6,181 bases of DNA from JACCYQ01 sp036675565. Lineage in GTDB: Bacteria; Bacteroidota; Bacteroidia; Chitinophagales; Chitinophagaceae. Location of the stretch: contig JAKFER010000256.1 in assembly GCA_036675565.1 (NCBI GenBank), positions 1 through 6,181 of the forward strand, read 5' to 3'. This document shows, in pieces, positions 1 to 6,181 of the stretch (within the stretch, counting starts at the first letter, position 1; each line of letters begins with the position of its first letter). The notes below the pieces were generated by a model. The model did not search any database. It was not told the origin of the DNA and saw nothing but the letters and a program-made list of their open reading frames with translations. A program made the position numbers and the translations under genes.

Positions 1-1815
1 TGTATAGGTTCCCGCTTGTGTAATACTTTGTCCGTTCCATTGATATGGCAATTGCGCGGTACAGATTGCAACATCGGTCGTTGATGTGACATTCTGGTTG
101 ACTGTTAAATTCAAAGTCGCAACAGAATCACAACCGGATGCTGCAGTAAGTGTTGCTGTAAACGTTCCTGCCTGCGTGATGTTTTGTCCGTTCCATTGAT
201 ATGGTAATGCGGAAGAACAAACCGAAATATTTGTTATAGATGTTACATCGGGGTTTACAGTAAGTTTCAATGTCGCTACAGAATCGCAACCCAAAACACT
301 TGTCAGTGTTACATCATAACTTCCTGCTGCATTATAGCTCTGACCGTTCCATTGGTATGGTAATGCGGATGAACAAACCGAAGTGTTTGTTATGGATGTT
401 ACATCCGGGTTTATAGTAAGATTCAATTTCGCAACCGAATCACAACCCAAAGCACTCGTCAATGTTACATCATAACTCCCTGGCGCATTATAAGACTGAC
501 CATTCCATTGATACGGCAACGCAGATGCACACACGGCTATATTTGTAACGGAAGTTGCATCCGGGTTAATCGTTAGATTTAATGTGGCAACAGAATCACA
601 ACCCAATGCACTCGTCAATGTTACATCATAACTCCCAGGCGCATTATAAGACTGACCATTCCATTGATATGGTAAATCAGAAGAACAAATTGCAATATTT
701 GTTATGGATGTTACATCGGGGTTTACGGTAAGGTTCAATGTCGCTAACGAGTCACAACCCAATGCACTCGTCAATGTTACATCATAACTTCCTGCCGCAT
801 TATAACTCTGACCATTCCACTGATATGGTAATGCGTTGGAACATACCGAAGTATTTGTTAAAGATGTTACATCGGGATTAACCGTCAGATTTAATGTCGC
901 AACCGAGTCACAACCCAAAGCACTCGTCAATGTTACATCATAACTTCCTGCCGCATTAAAACTCTGACCGTTCCACTGATATGGTAATGCGGAAGAACAA
1001 ACCGAAATATTTGTTATAGAAGTTACATCAGGGTTTACGGTAAGATTTAATGTGGCTACCGAGTCACAACCCAAAGCACTCGTCAATGTTACATCATAAC
1101 TCCCTGAAGAATTGTAACTCTGACCGTTCCATTGATATGGTAAATCAGAAGAACAAATTGAAGTATTTGTTATGGATGTTACATCGGAATTTACGGTAAG
1201 ATTCAATGTGGCAACTGAATCACAACCCAAAGCACTTGTCAGTGTTACATCATAACTTCCTGCCGCATTAAAACTCTGACCGTTCCACTGATATGGTAAT
1301 GCGGAAGAACAAACCGAAATATTTGTTATCGATGTTACATCGGGATTAACCGTCAGAATTAATGTCGCTACAGAATCACAACCCAATGCACTCGTCAATG
1401 TTACATCATAACTTCCTGCCGCATTATAAGACTGACCGTTCCATTGATACGGCAACGCAGATGCACACACGGCTATATTTGTAACGGAAGTTGCATCCGG
1501 GTTAATCGTTAGATTTAATGTGGCAACAGAATCACAACCCAATGCACTCACGAGGGTTACATCATAACTCCCTGGCGCATTATAAGACTGACCATTCCAT
1601 TGATACGGCAACGCAGATGCACACACGGCTATATTTGTAACGGAAGTTACATCCGGGTTAATCGTTAGATTTAATGTGGCAACAGAATCACAACCCAATG
1701 CACTCACGAGGGTTACATCATAAGTCCCTGCTCCATTGTAAGACTGACCATTCCATTGATACGGCAACGCAGATGCGCAAACAGACAAATCAGTTGTACT
1801 TGATGTGATGGCATT
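1..1815 (-). repeat. Tandem array of 156-bp (52-aa) LPYQWNG repeats, running off left edge
   Basis: The CCA(T/C)TG that encodes Q-W within LPYQWNGQ recurs on the plus strand at 37, 193, 349, 505, 661, 817, 973, 1129, 1285, 1441, 1597 and 1753, exactly 156 bp apart each time. Each unit reads roughly N-P-D-V-T-S-x-T-N, x-x-V/I-C-x-S-x-L-P-Y-Q-W-N-G-Q, S-Y-N-A-x-G-S-Y-D-V-T-L, T-S-A-L-G-C-D-S-V-A-T-L-N-L-T. The L of LPYQWNGQ falls at residues 1378 to 1950 in steps of 52, and LPYQWNGQ is invariant in all twelve copies. The eleven visible GCDS motifs are intact, with one V-to-L change just after (about 750). Two Cys per unit suggest a disulfide. Nucleotide identity is very high in the middle and falls at both ends: the units below about 180 use I-T-Q-A-G-T-Y/F-T in place of Y-N-A-x-G-S-Y-D. 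This indicates recent tandem duplication or gene conversion of the core. Similar C...LPY-W...GCDS repeats occur in other Bacteroidota secreted proteins; their exact function is not known to me. Confidence 0.95.
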
Positions 1816-4800
1816 TATGGTAATACTCAATGTAGTAGTCGCCACACATTGATTTCCATTTGGAGTAAAAGTATATACAAAAGTGCCAGGAATACTTGTA
1901 TTTATTGCTGCTGGAGACCAGGTGCCCGGAATGTTGTTTAAAGATCTTGCTGGTAAAACCGGAGCAGTGCTTCCTTCACATAAAGAAGCAACCGGGTTAA
2001 ATAATGGAATAATAGTTGGCGGGGCATCGTTTATTATGACTGTTGTATCAAGTGTGCAATCATTTGCATCTCTTATAACTACATTGTATTGTCCTGAAGT
2101 AAGATTATTGAAATTTTTGTTGTTTTGAAAATTAAGACCGCCATCAATGCTATAAGAAAAAGGAGATGTACCTTCTAAAACATCAATCGATATGGACCCT
2201 ACCGATTGACCACAGGCAATTTCATTTACTGTTACCTCAGCATCTAATACTGTTCCAGAGATTCCAACCTCAATATCATCAATTCTCAAACGACATTCTT
2301 TAGCGTCTGTAATGATCACAGTATATAATCCAGGAGAAATATTATTAAGATCCTGGGTTGTGGCACCATTGCTCCATGCGTATGTATAAGGCCGGTCACC
2401 TCCTACCACACCTAAATTTATTGATCCAGTATTGGGTGAACATAATGCATCAACTACACTCCAAGAAGGAGCCAGTGTTGAGTTTAACTGGTTTACCACA
2501 ACCGGCAAACTGATTTTGCAATTATTAGCATCCGTTACCACTACTGTATATGTACCCCCACCGATACCGGTTGGATCCTGCCCGTTAAATGTATATCCAT
2601 AAGGTCCGGTCCAATTATAAATAATAGGTGCAGCCCCGCCGATTAATGTTAAATCAATTGAGCCATCATTTGCCTTACAGGATGCAGAAATCATCGTTGC
2701 AGATATTGTAAATGGTGAGATGCCGCCTCTCATATTAACAGAAGTTGATGCAGTACACCCATTTGCATCCGTAACGAGCACGGTATAAGTATCGGGAACA
2801 AGCCCTGAAAGATCTTCGTTTGCAGATGTGAAGCCATTAACAGAATTCCATGCATAAATAAATGGAGACGAACCACCCGTAACAGTGATATCTATAGCTC
2901 CATCTATGCTATTGCAGTCAACATTTGTAACAGATGCAACAACAGACATTGTTTCAGCTGCCTTCTCCAGCGTTACAATAGAAAAATAACTGCACCCATA
3001 TCTATCCGTAATTGTAATAAAATACTCTCCCCAAAAAAGACCAGTTGGATCTTCACCAGCAAAAGTATATCCTCCAGGGCCAGTCCAGGAATAATTAAAA
3101 GGTGGAAAACCTCCTGAAACAGTTAAATCAATAGCGCCATTATTTGCAGTACAATTAGGATTTATGATTGAAGTTGATGCGGTGATATTGGAAGGTATTT
3201 GCGGAACAACGAAGGAACGGTTAACATAACATCCGTTAACATCCGTAATTCTGATTTGATAATTACCTTCAAAAAGATCCGTAATATTTTGATGGGAAGA
3301 AGTGAAGCCGTCCGGACCTGTCCACGAGTATATATAGGGTTCATTACCTCCATTAACCGAAAGACTTATCGCTCCATTATTTGCAATACAGTTGGCTGGA
3401 GTAATATCTTCGGTAACAGTAATAGTATTAATAATAGGCAGCAGGAAATACCTGCCATTAAAACTGCAACCATACCGGTCAGTGATCCGGAGCGTATAAA
3501 AACCAGGAACTATGCCACTGGGATCTTCATTATTAAAAGTATAACCGCCCGGTCCCGTCCACGCGTAGGTGTATGGTGCGGTACCATTATTTACAGTAAT
3601 ATCAATGGCACCATTCGCCGCTGAACAAACAGGCTGGGTAATAGCTGCTGTAACCGATATGGCAGAAGGTATTTGCAAAACACTGATCCAGGTTGAATAA
3701 TTACAACTATTCTTATCCGTTATAATTATATTGTACTCACCTGCTGGAATCCCGGAAATATTTTGTTGTGTGGATGTAAAACCATTAGGACCGGTCCATA
3801 AATATTCAAAAGGTGCTTCACCCCCACTAACAGTGATCTCTATTGCTCCATTACTTCCCGAACAATTTGCATCCGTTACAACGGAGGTTACTGCAATATT
3901 GGTTGGCAAATTTTCAATATTTACCGCTTCTGCACCAGTGCATCCATTCTGATCAGTAACTATAGCGAGATAAAATCCTGAACTAAGTTGATTTAAATCT
4001 TTATCAATTGAAGTAAAACCATCAGGACCAAACCAAAAAAAAGTATATGGTGCAGTGCCATTAGAAATATTTAATTCAATGGAACCGTTACCAGCCGAAC
4101 AATATTCATTGTTCACAACAGATTCGATTTCTAATATTGTAGATGTTTTTGGTATAGTAAAGCTGCCTGTTGATGTACATCCATTAACGTCTGAAAAACT
4201 CAGAAAATAATCCCCACTTACCAGGTTATTGATATTTTGATCAGTGGATGAAAATCCATTGGGACCTGTCCATGAAAATGCATAAGGAGCGGTTCCGTTA
4301 TTAACTGTGAGACTTATAGCTCCATTACTTGCTTCGCATGTGGCAGGTGTAATATTGGGTAAAAAAGTTATCTGCGATGTTGTTTGTGGAACAAACACTG
4401 TAGTGTTAAAACTGCATCCGTTTGCATCAATTATCGCAACAGCATAATAGCCAGATGAAATATTAGCAGGATCTTCTTCCCCGGAATTATATCCACCAGG
4501 TCCGGTCCAGGAAAATTGGTATGGTGCAGTCCCTCCTGAAACGGTCACATCAATTGAGCCTGTAGCTGATGTGCATTTAGCATCAATAACTGTTGCAGAC
4601 ACCGTAATATTTGAAAATGCCTGATCTACTTCAACACTGGCAGTATTTATACACCCGTTAATATCTCTTACTGTAATAGTATAAAAACCTGCACTTAAAT
4701 CCTGAAAAATATTAGCTGATTGAAAAACTCCATCAAATACACTAAAAGAATAAGGTGGTGTTCCGCCTGTAGCCTCAACCTCAATCCTTCCATTTGCATT

Positions 4801-5898
4801 TGTACAAAATGCAGGTGATACAACCGGATCTATAATAATTTCGTCAGGTTCAGTAATATTAAATGTTGCAGTGAAGGTGCACAAATTCCTGTCCCTTACA
4901 ATAATGGAATGGTTTCCTGCAGACAGGTTATTAAATACATAATCAGAAATGAAATTCCCTCCATCCAGGCTATACACATATGGAGGAGTACCTCCAATTG
5001 CCGTAATTATTGCTGAACCATTTTTGTCGTTTTTGCAAACAGCATTCGTGACAGTAATACTTGCATTAATTGGCGTAGCAGGTTGGATGATCGTCCTGCT
5101 TTCAGAAAACACACATTCATTGCCATCAGTTACTGATACCTGGTAAGTACCAGCCACTAATCCGTCGATACGAGAAAAATCATTAATGCTGTTTATCGTA
5201 CCTGTTATTACTGGTCCAATAACTGGTATAACAGTATATGAAAATGGAGGCGTTCCCTGGAGTGGCTCAATTACAATTCTTCCTGAATTTCCTCCAAAAC
5301 ATAAAACATTATTATGGGTTAATTTGATAATTAGTCCATTAAAGGCAGAAATCGTAATGCTGCCTTCTTCGCTGGTATTACCATCCAAAGTCTGAGTAAC
5401 AGTGTAAGTACCGGTAGCAGTTATGTTTATGGGATTATTTGTTTCACCCGTACTCCATAAAATTGTAGCACCGGGTTCAATTCCTGTAGCTGTTAGAGTG
5501 GCTGTTCCATCACAATTATAATCAACTGTTATTCCAGGTGGATCCGGCAGCAGTAAAAATGTATTCCTGAAAAATTCAGTCCTACTTTTATTAACTGCTT
5601 TAAACAAATGATTATGGTCAAAATTTAAAGCAGTTAAAGTATCAAGTGTATTTATTCCAATATTCCCTTCAACAGAATCACATAAATCTAAATTGGAAAA
5701 AGAGAATTCTGATTCATCCTGATAAATTTGATTTACCGAAAACTGGGCAAAGCTATTAGCATGAGCCAAAAGAAATAAAAACAGAAAACATACATTCTTC
5801 AATACGCCCAGAAAAATCTTCCCAGATTTAAGGGTTAAATAACCCGGTAGTCTTATAAGGTGGACTGCAGTAGTTCTATAGTCAAAAAATTGCTTCAT
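1..5898 (-). CDS. Giant SprB-like/Ig-like repeat surface protein, 3' end outside window
   Basis: This is a single open frame of 1966 codons from ATG 5898, still open at base 1; I translated it throughout and found no stop. An in-frame TAA lies at 5932-5934, so this ATG is the first possible AUG start. No Shine-Dalgarno is visible (the leader ends ACCTTAAA), which is normal in Bacteroidota. Domain order: signal peptide (1-51), unassigned segment (52-117), Ig-like (118-188), fourteen SprB-like repeats (189-1294), Ig-like spacer (1295-1361), then at least twelve 52-residue LPYQWNG repeats to the edge. Known of the family: SprB-repeat proteins in Flavobacterium and relatives are very long cell-surface adhesins, some moved by the gliding machinery and exported by T9SS. 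Inferred here: Sec export, then T9SS secretion or surface anchoring, with an adhesion or gliding role. Each repeat carries a Cys pair, which suits an extracytoplasmic protein. The expected C-terminal sorting domain (Por_Secre_tail or CHU_C type) is not in the window, so the export route is unproven. It could instead be a structural or matrix protein of unknown function. Confidence 0.93.
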   Translation of the reverse strand, partial: MKQFFDYRTTAVHLIRLPGYLTLKSGKIFLGVLKNVCFLFLFLLAHANSFAQFSVNQIYQDESEFSFSNLDLCDSVEGNIGINTLDTLTALNFDHNHLFKAVNKSRTEFFRNTFLLLPDPPGITVDYNCDGTATLTATGIEPGATILWSTGETNNPINITATGTYTVTQTLDGNTSEEGSITISAFNGLIIKLTHNNVLCFGGNSGRIVIEPLQGTPPFSYTVIPVIGPVITGTINSINDFSRIDGLVAGTYQVSVTDGNECVFSESRTIIQPATPINASITVTNAVCKNDKNGSAIITAIGGTPPYVYSLDGGNFISDYVFNNLSAGNHSIIVRDRNLCTFTATFNITEPDEIIIDPVVSPAFCTNANGRIEVEATGGTPPYSFSVFDGVFQSANIFQDLSAGFYTITVRDINGCINTASVEVDQAFSNITVSATVIDAKCTSATGSIDVTVSGGTAPYQFSWTGPGGYNSGEEDPANISSGYYAVAIIDANGCSFNTTVFVPQTTSQITFLPNITPATCEASNGAISLTVNNGTAPYAFSWTGPNGFSSTDQNINNLVSGDYFLSFSDVNGCTSTGSFTIPKTSTILEIESVVNNEYCSAGNGSIELNISNGTAPYTFFWFGPDGFTSIDKDLNQLSSGFYLAIVTDQNGCTGAEAVNIENLPTNIAVTSVVTDANCSGSNGAIEITVSGGEAPFEYLWTGPNGFTSTQQNISGIPAGEYNIIITDKNSCNYSTWISVLQIPSAISVTAAITQPVCSAANGAIDITVNNGTAPYTYAWTGPGGYTFNNEDPSGIVPGFYTLRITDRYGCSFNGRYFLLPIINTITVTEDITPANCIANNGAISLSVNGGNEPYIYSWTGPDGFTSSHQNITDLFEGNYQIRITDVNGCYVNRSFVVPQIPSNITASTSIINPNCTANNGAIDLTVSGGFPPFNYSWTGPGGYTFAGEDPTGLFWGEYFITITDRYGCSYFSIVTLEKAAETMSVVASVTNVDCNSIDGAIDITVTGGSSPFIYAWNSVNGFTSANEDLSGLVPDTYTVLVTDANGCTASTSVNMRGGISPFTISATMISASCKANDGSIDLTLIGGAAPIIYNWTGPYGYTFNGQDPTGIGGGTYTVVVTDANNCKISLPVVVNQLNSTLAPSWSVVDALCSPNTGSINLGVVGGDRPYTYAWSNGATTQDLNNISPGLYTVIITDAKECRLRIDDIEVGISGTVLDAEVTVNEIACGQSVGSISIDVLEGTSPFSYSIDGGLNFQNNKNFNNLTSGQYNVVIRDANDCTLDTTVIINDAPPTIIPLFNPVASLCEGSTAPVLPARSLNNIPGTWSPAAINTSIPGTFVYTFTPNGNQCVATTTLSITINAITSSTTDLSVCASALPYQWNGQSYNGAGTYDVTLVSALGCDSVATLNLTINPDVTSVTNIAVCASALPYQWNGQSYNAPGSYDVTLVSALGCDSVATLNLTINPDATSVTNIAVCASALPYQWNGQSYNAAGSYDVTLTSALGCDSVATLILTVNPDVTSITNISVCSSALPYQWNGQSFNAAGSYDVTLTSALGCDSVATLNLTVNSDVTSITNTSICSSDLPYQWNGQSYNSSGSYDVTLTSALGCDSVATLNLTVNPDVTSITNISVCSSALPYQWNGQSFNAAGSYDVTLTSALGCDSVATLNLTVNPDVTSLTNTSVCSNALPYQWNGQSYNAAGSYDVTLTSALGCDSLATLNLTVNPDVTSITNIAICSSDLPYQWNGQSYNAPGSYDVTLTSALGCDSVATLNLTINPDATSVTNIAVCASALPYQWNGQSYNAPGSYDVTLTSALGCDSVAKLNLTINPDVTSITNTSVCSSALPYQWNGQSYNAAGSYDVTLTSVLGCDSVATLKLTVNPDVTSITNISVCSSALPYQWNGQNITQAGTFTATLTAASGCDSVATLNLTVNQNVTSTTDVAICTAQLPYQWNGQSITQAGTYT
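1816..2016 (-). other. Ig-like spacer domain between the two repeat arrays (residues 1295-1361)
   Basis: This single-copy domain has the pattern P-L-F-N-P-V-A-S-L-C-E-G-S, then V-L-P-A-R-S-L-N-N-I-P-G-T-W-S-P-A, then F-V-Y-T-F-T-P-N-G-N-Q-C-V-A-T-T-T-L-S-I-T-I. The combination I/L-C-x-G-s-x-x-P-x-L-P, then G-T-W-S-P, then Y-T-F-T-P-x-x-G-Q-C is a recurring Ig-like module in Bacteroidota gliding-motility-associated proteins. Its last strand (Q-C-V-A-T-T-T-L-S-I-T-I-N) lines up with the end of the downstream 52-residue repeats (G-C-D-S-V-A-T-L-N-L-T-I-N), so it joins the array without a linker and may be a distant relative of that repeat. Its role is probably structural. Confidence 0.8.
2017..5334 (-). 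repeat. Fourteen tandem SprB-like repeats (residues 189-1294)
   Basis: Each unit is about 79 residues: a first Cys, then a G-S/A-I-D/S-hydrophobic strand, G-G/N-G-x-x-P-Y/F, an aromatic strand ending W-T-G-P-x-G-Y/F or Y-S-I/L-D-G-G, a turn such as N-I-S-G-I or D-L-S-G-L, G-x-Y-x-hydrophobic, and T-D-x-N-G-C. The first Cys of each unit falls at residues 200, 288, 365, 442, 521, 600, 679, 758, 837, 916, 995, 1074, 1153 and 1229. From 442 to 1153 the spacing is exactly 79 residues (237 bp), although the sequences have diverged. Units 2, 13 and 14 are the most typical of the SprB family (Y-S-L/I-D-G-G; Y-x-W-S-N-G-A-T-T-x-D-L-x-N). Unit 1 is longest, with an extra loop rich in Val, Ile and Pro. 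Almost every unit has one Cys pair, suggesting an intradomain disulfide. Known of the family: such repeats form extended surface stalks. The assignment rests on motif recognition, not a profile search. Confidence 0.9.
5335..5547 (-). other. N-terminal Ig-like segment (residues 118-188)
   Basis: The segment has C129 in a Y-N-C-D-G-T-A-T-L-T-A-T-G context, W148 in W-S-T-G-E-T, and a closing strand G-T-Y-T-V-T-Q. The pattern Cys, then T-L-T-A-x-G, then x-L-W-S-T-G-E-T, then G-x-Y-x-V-x-V is a common Ig-like/PKD-like beta-sandwich in Bacteroidota surface proteins. It is related to, but distinct from, the SprB-like repeats that follow. The role is probably structural spacing. The domain boundaries are approximate. 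Confidence 0.65.
5548..5745 (-). other. Unassigned N-terminal segment of mature protein (residues 52-117)
   Basis: This stretch follows the predicted cleavage site (QFSVNQIYQDESEFSF...) and is rich in Asn, Asp, Glu, Phe and Leu, with one Cys in D-L-C-D-S. It contains none of the glycine/proline turns or G-G-x-x-P-Y signatures of the downstream repeats, and I do not recognise a family. It ends in the proline-rich linker L-P-D-P-P-G that leads into the first Ig-like segment. It may be a linker or a small N-terminal cap. Confidence 0.5.
5746..5898 (-). other. Signal peptide with long N-terminal extension (residues 1-51)
   Basis: The translation begins MKQFFDYRTTAVHLIRL and continues through a charged stretch (K24, K27, K34) into a hydrophobic core at residues 36-45 (VCFLFLFLLA). 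It ends in N-S-F-A at 48-51, followed by Q52. S-F-A before Q is a good signal peptidase I site, and cleavage before Gln is very common in Bacteroidota secreted proteins. The n-region of about 34 residues is long compared with the usual 5-10. Either it is a genuine extended signal peptide, or translation starts further in, for example at the TTG of codon 33 (base 5802), which would leave a compact 19-residue signal peptide. I kept the ATG because it is the only AUG upstream of the hydrophobic core and the frame is open from it. Confidence 0.8.
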
Positions 5899-6181
5899 TT
5901 TAAGGTACTGCCTGGATGGTTTGCGGGCATTTTAATTAATGTTTTGCCTTCAGGGAATTAGAATTTAACGGGGCTCCCTTTTTAGTATGCATTTACATTA
6001 ATAAATAAAATTGTAAGGAAATTTCAAATCAGGTTTACACGCTGGAGTAGGACGTGGTAATGCAAAGGAGATAAGGAGTTTAGCGGTATATAAATGTAAC
6101 AGGAAATACAGAGAATTCAAAGAAACAAAGACATTAATTATGCATTTAAAAAGAATGATTTTGCGTGGTGATTTTTTAATA
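5899..6181. other. Upstream intergenic region, no convincing gene
   Basis: This 283-bp AT-rich stretch precedes the large gene and presumably carries its promoter. I looked for the Bacteroidota -7 element TAnnTTTG on the minus strand and found only one-mismatch versions: TGTCTTTG and TTTCTTTG, in the 6120-6135 area, without a clear upstream TTG at the expected spacing. No promoter is therefore called. No Shine-Dalgarno precedes ATG 5898. No tRNA or recognisable structured RNA was seen. The region includes an imperfect inverted repeat described separately. A plus-strand ATG at 6140 opens 14 codons to the right edge, which is too short to judge. Confidence 0.6.
5985..6149. repeat. Possible small inverted-repeat-bounded element with phased CAAAG/CAGAG motifs
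   Basis: On the left, ATGCATTT (5987-5994) is followed directly by ACATTAAT (5995-6002). On the right, ACATTAAT (6131-6138) is followed by ATGCATTT (6140-6147). Because ATGCAT and ATTAAT are palindromes, the two ends form an imperfect inverted repeat, with a spacer of 4 bases on one side and 1 on the other. The interior carries a run of similar 8-9 base words on the plus strand at about 6100-6131 (CAGGAAATA, CAGAGAATT, CAAAGAAA, CAAAGACAT) and GCAAAGGAGATAAGGAG near 6062. The region could be a degenerate non-coding dispersed repeat, or a chance pattern in AT-rich DNA. Confidence 0.25.

Noticed and set aside
1..1815. CRISPR array or satellite-like non-coding tandem repeat
   Set aside because: The 156-bp period is a multiple of three, there are no unique spacers, and the repeat is continuously coding with conserved protein motifs.
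3162..3353. A 63-codon minus-strand open frame
   Set aside because: It is in a different frame from the large gene, which is clearly coding here (SprB-like units 9 and 10), and has no recognisable features.
3199..3624. A 141-codon plus-strand open frame, plus smaller plus-strand frames at 1883-2128, 3731-3952, 4949-5146 and 5186-5395
   Set aside because: All lie antisense to the continuous repeat-protein frame. Their translations have no recognisable domain, and they arise from the low stop density opposite Thr/Asn/Gly-rich repeat codons.
5952..5984. Terminator-like plus-strand hairpin (AGGGA ... TCCCT followed by T-rich sequence)
   Set aside because: The stem is only five base pairs with an 18-base loop, and there is no plus-strand gene ending here.
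6120..6135. Bacteroidota-type promoter on the minus strand (TGTCTTTG or TTTCTTTG)
   Set aside because: Each has a mismatch to TAnnTTTG, no convincing upstream TTG element, and the implied leader would exceed 200 bases.
5998..6180. A minus-strand frame open from the right edge to a TAA at 5998-6000 (about 60 codons)
   Set aside because: It has no ATG start in the window, its translation is not recognisable, and it overlaps repetitive-looking AT-rich DNA. An open run of this length is plausible by chance, though the 3' end of an upstream gene cannot be fully excluded.
6140..6181. Possible start of a divergent plus-strand gene (ATG 6140, 14 codons to the edge)
   Set aside because: Too short to test, with no clear ribosome binding site; the ATG is part of the ATGCATTT repeat word.

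Overview
The window is almost entirely one very long reading frame on the minus strand. It starts at an ATG at 5898 and is still open at position 1, giving 1966 codons with no stop and no net frameshift. The 3' part of the gene lies outside the window. The product looks like a giant secreted or cell-surface repeat protein of a Bacteroidota bacterium. The reasons are the AT-rich DNA, the absence of a Shine-Dalgarno sequence, SprB-type repeats with the G-G-x-x-P-Y / W-x-x-x-G / L-x-x-G-x-Y / D-x-N-G-C signature, and the C-x-x-x-L-P-Y-x-W-N-G / G-C-D-S repeats common in gliding-motility-associated and type IX secretion (T9SS) cargo proteins. No close species can be named from the sequence alone.

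Reading 5' to 3' on the minus strand, the protein has: (1) a signal peptide with an unusually long N-terminal region (residues 1-51, 5746-5898); (2) an unassigned N-terminal stretch (residues 52-117); (3) an Ig-like segment with a W-S-T-G-E motif (residues 118-188); (4) fourteen diverged SprB-like repeats (residues 189-1294, 2017-5334), ten of them locked to an exact 79-residue spacing; (5) a single Ig-like spacer with a G-T-W-S-P motif (residues 1295-1361, 1816-2016); (6) a highly homogenised tandem array of 52-residue (156-bp) repeats, with twelve L-P-Y-Q-W-N-G copies visible, running off the left edge (1-1815).

The likely role is a long, disulfide-stabilised, beta-rich surface filament: an adhesin or gliding-associated protein exported by Sec and then T9SS. 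The C-terminal T9SS sorting domain that would prove this is expected to the left of position 1 and is not seen.

The 283 bp upstream (5899-6181) has no convincing gene. It holds an A/T-rich leader, a short imperfect inverted repeat near 5985-6149 enclosing phased CAAAG/CAGAG-type motifs, and no clear promoter. The plus-strand open frames inside the large gene are antisense shadows. I see no CRISPR array, RNA gene, transposase or multi-gene system. The most interesting content is the repeat architecture and its evidence of ongoing recombination.
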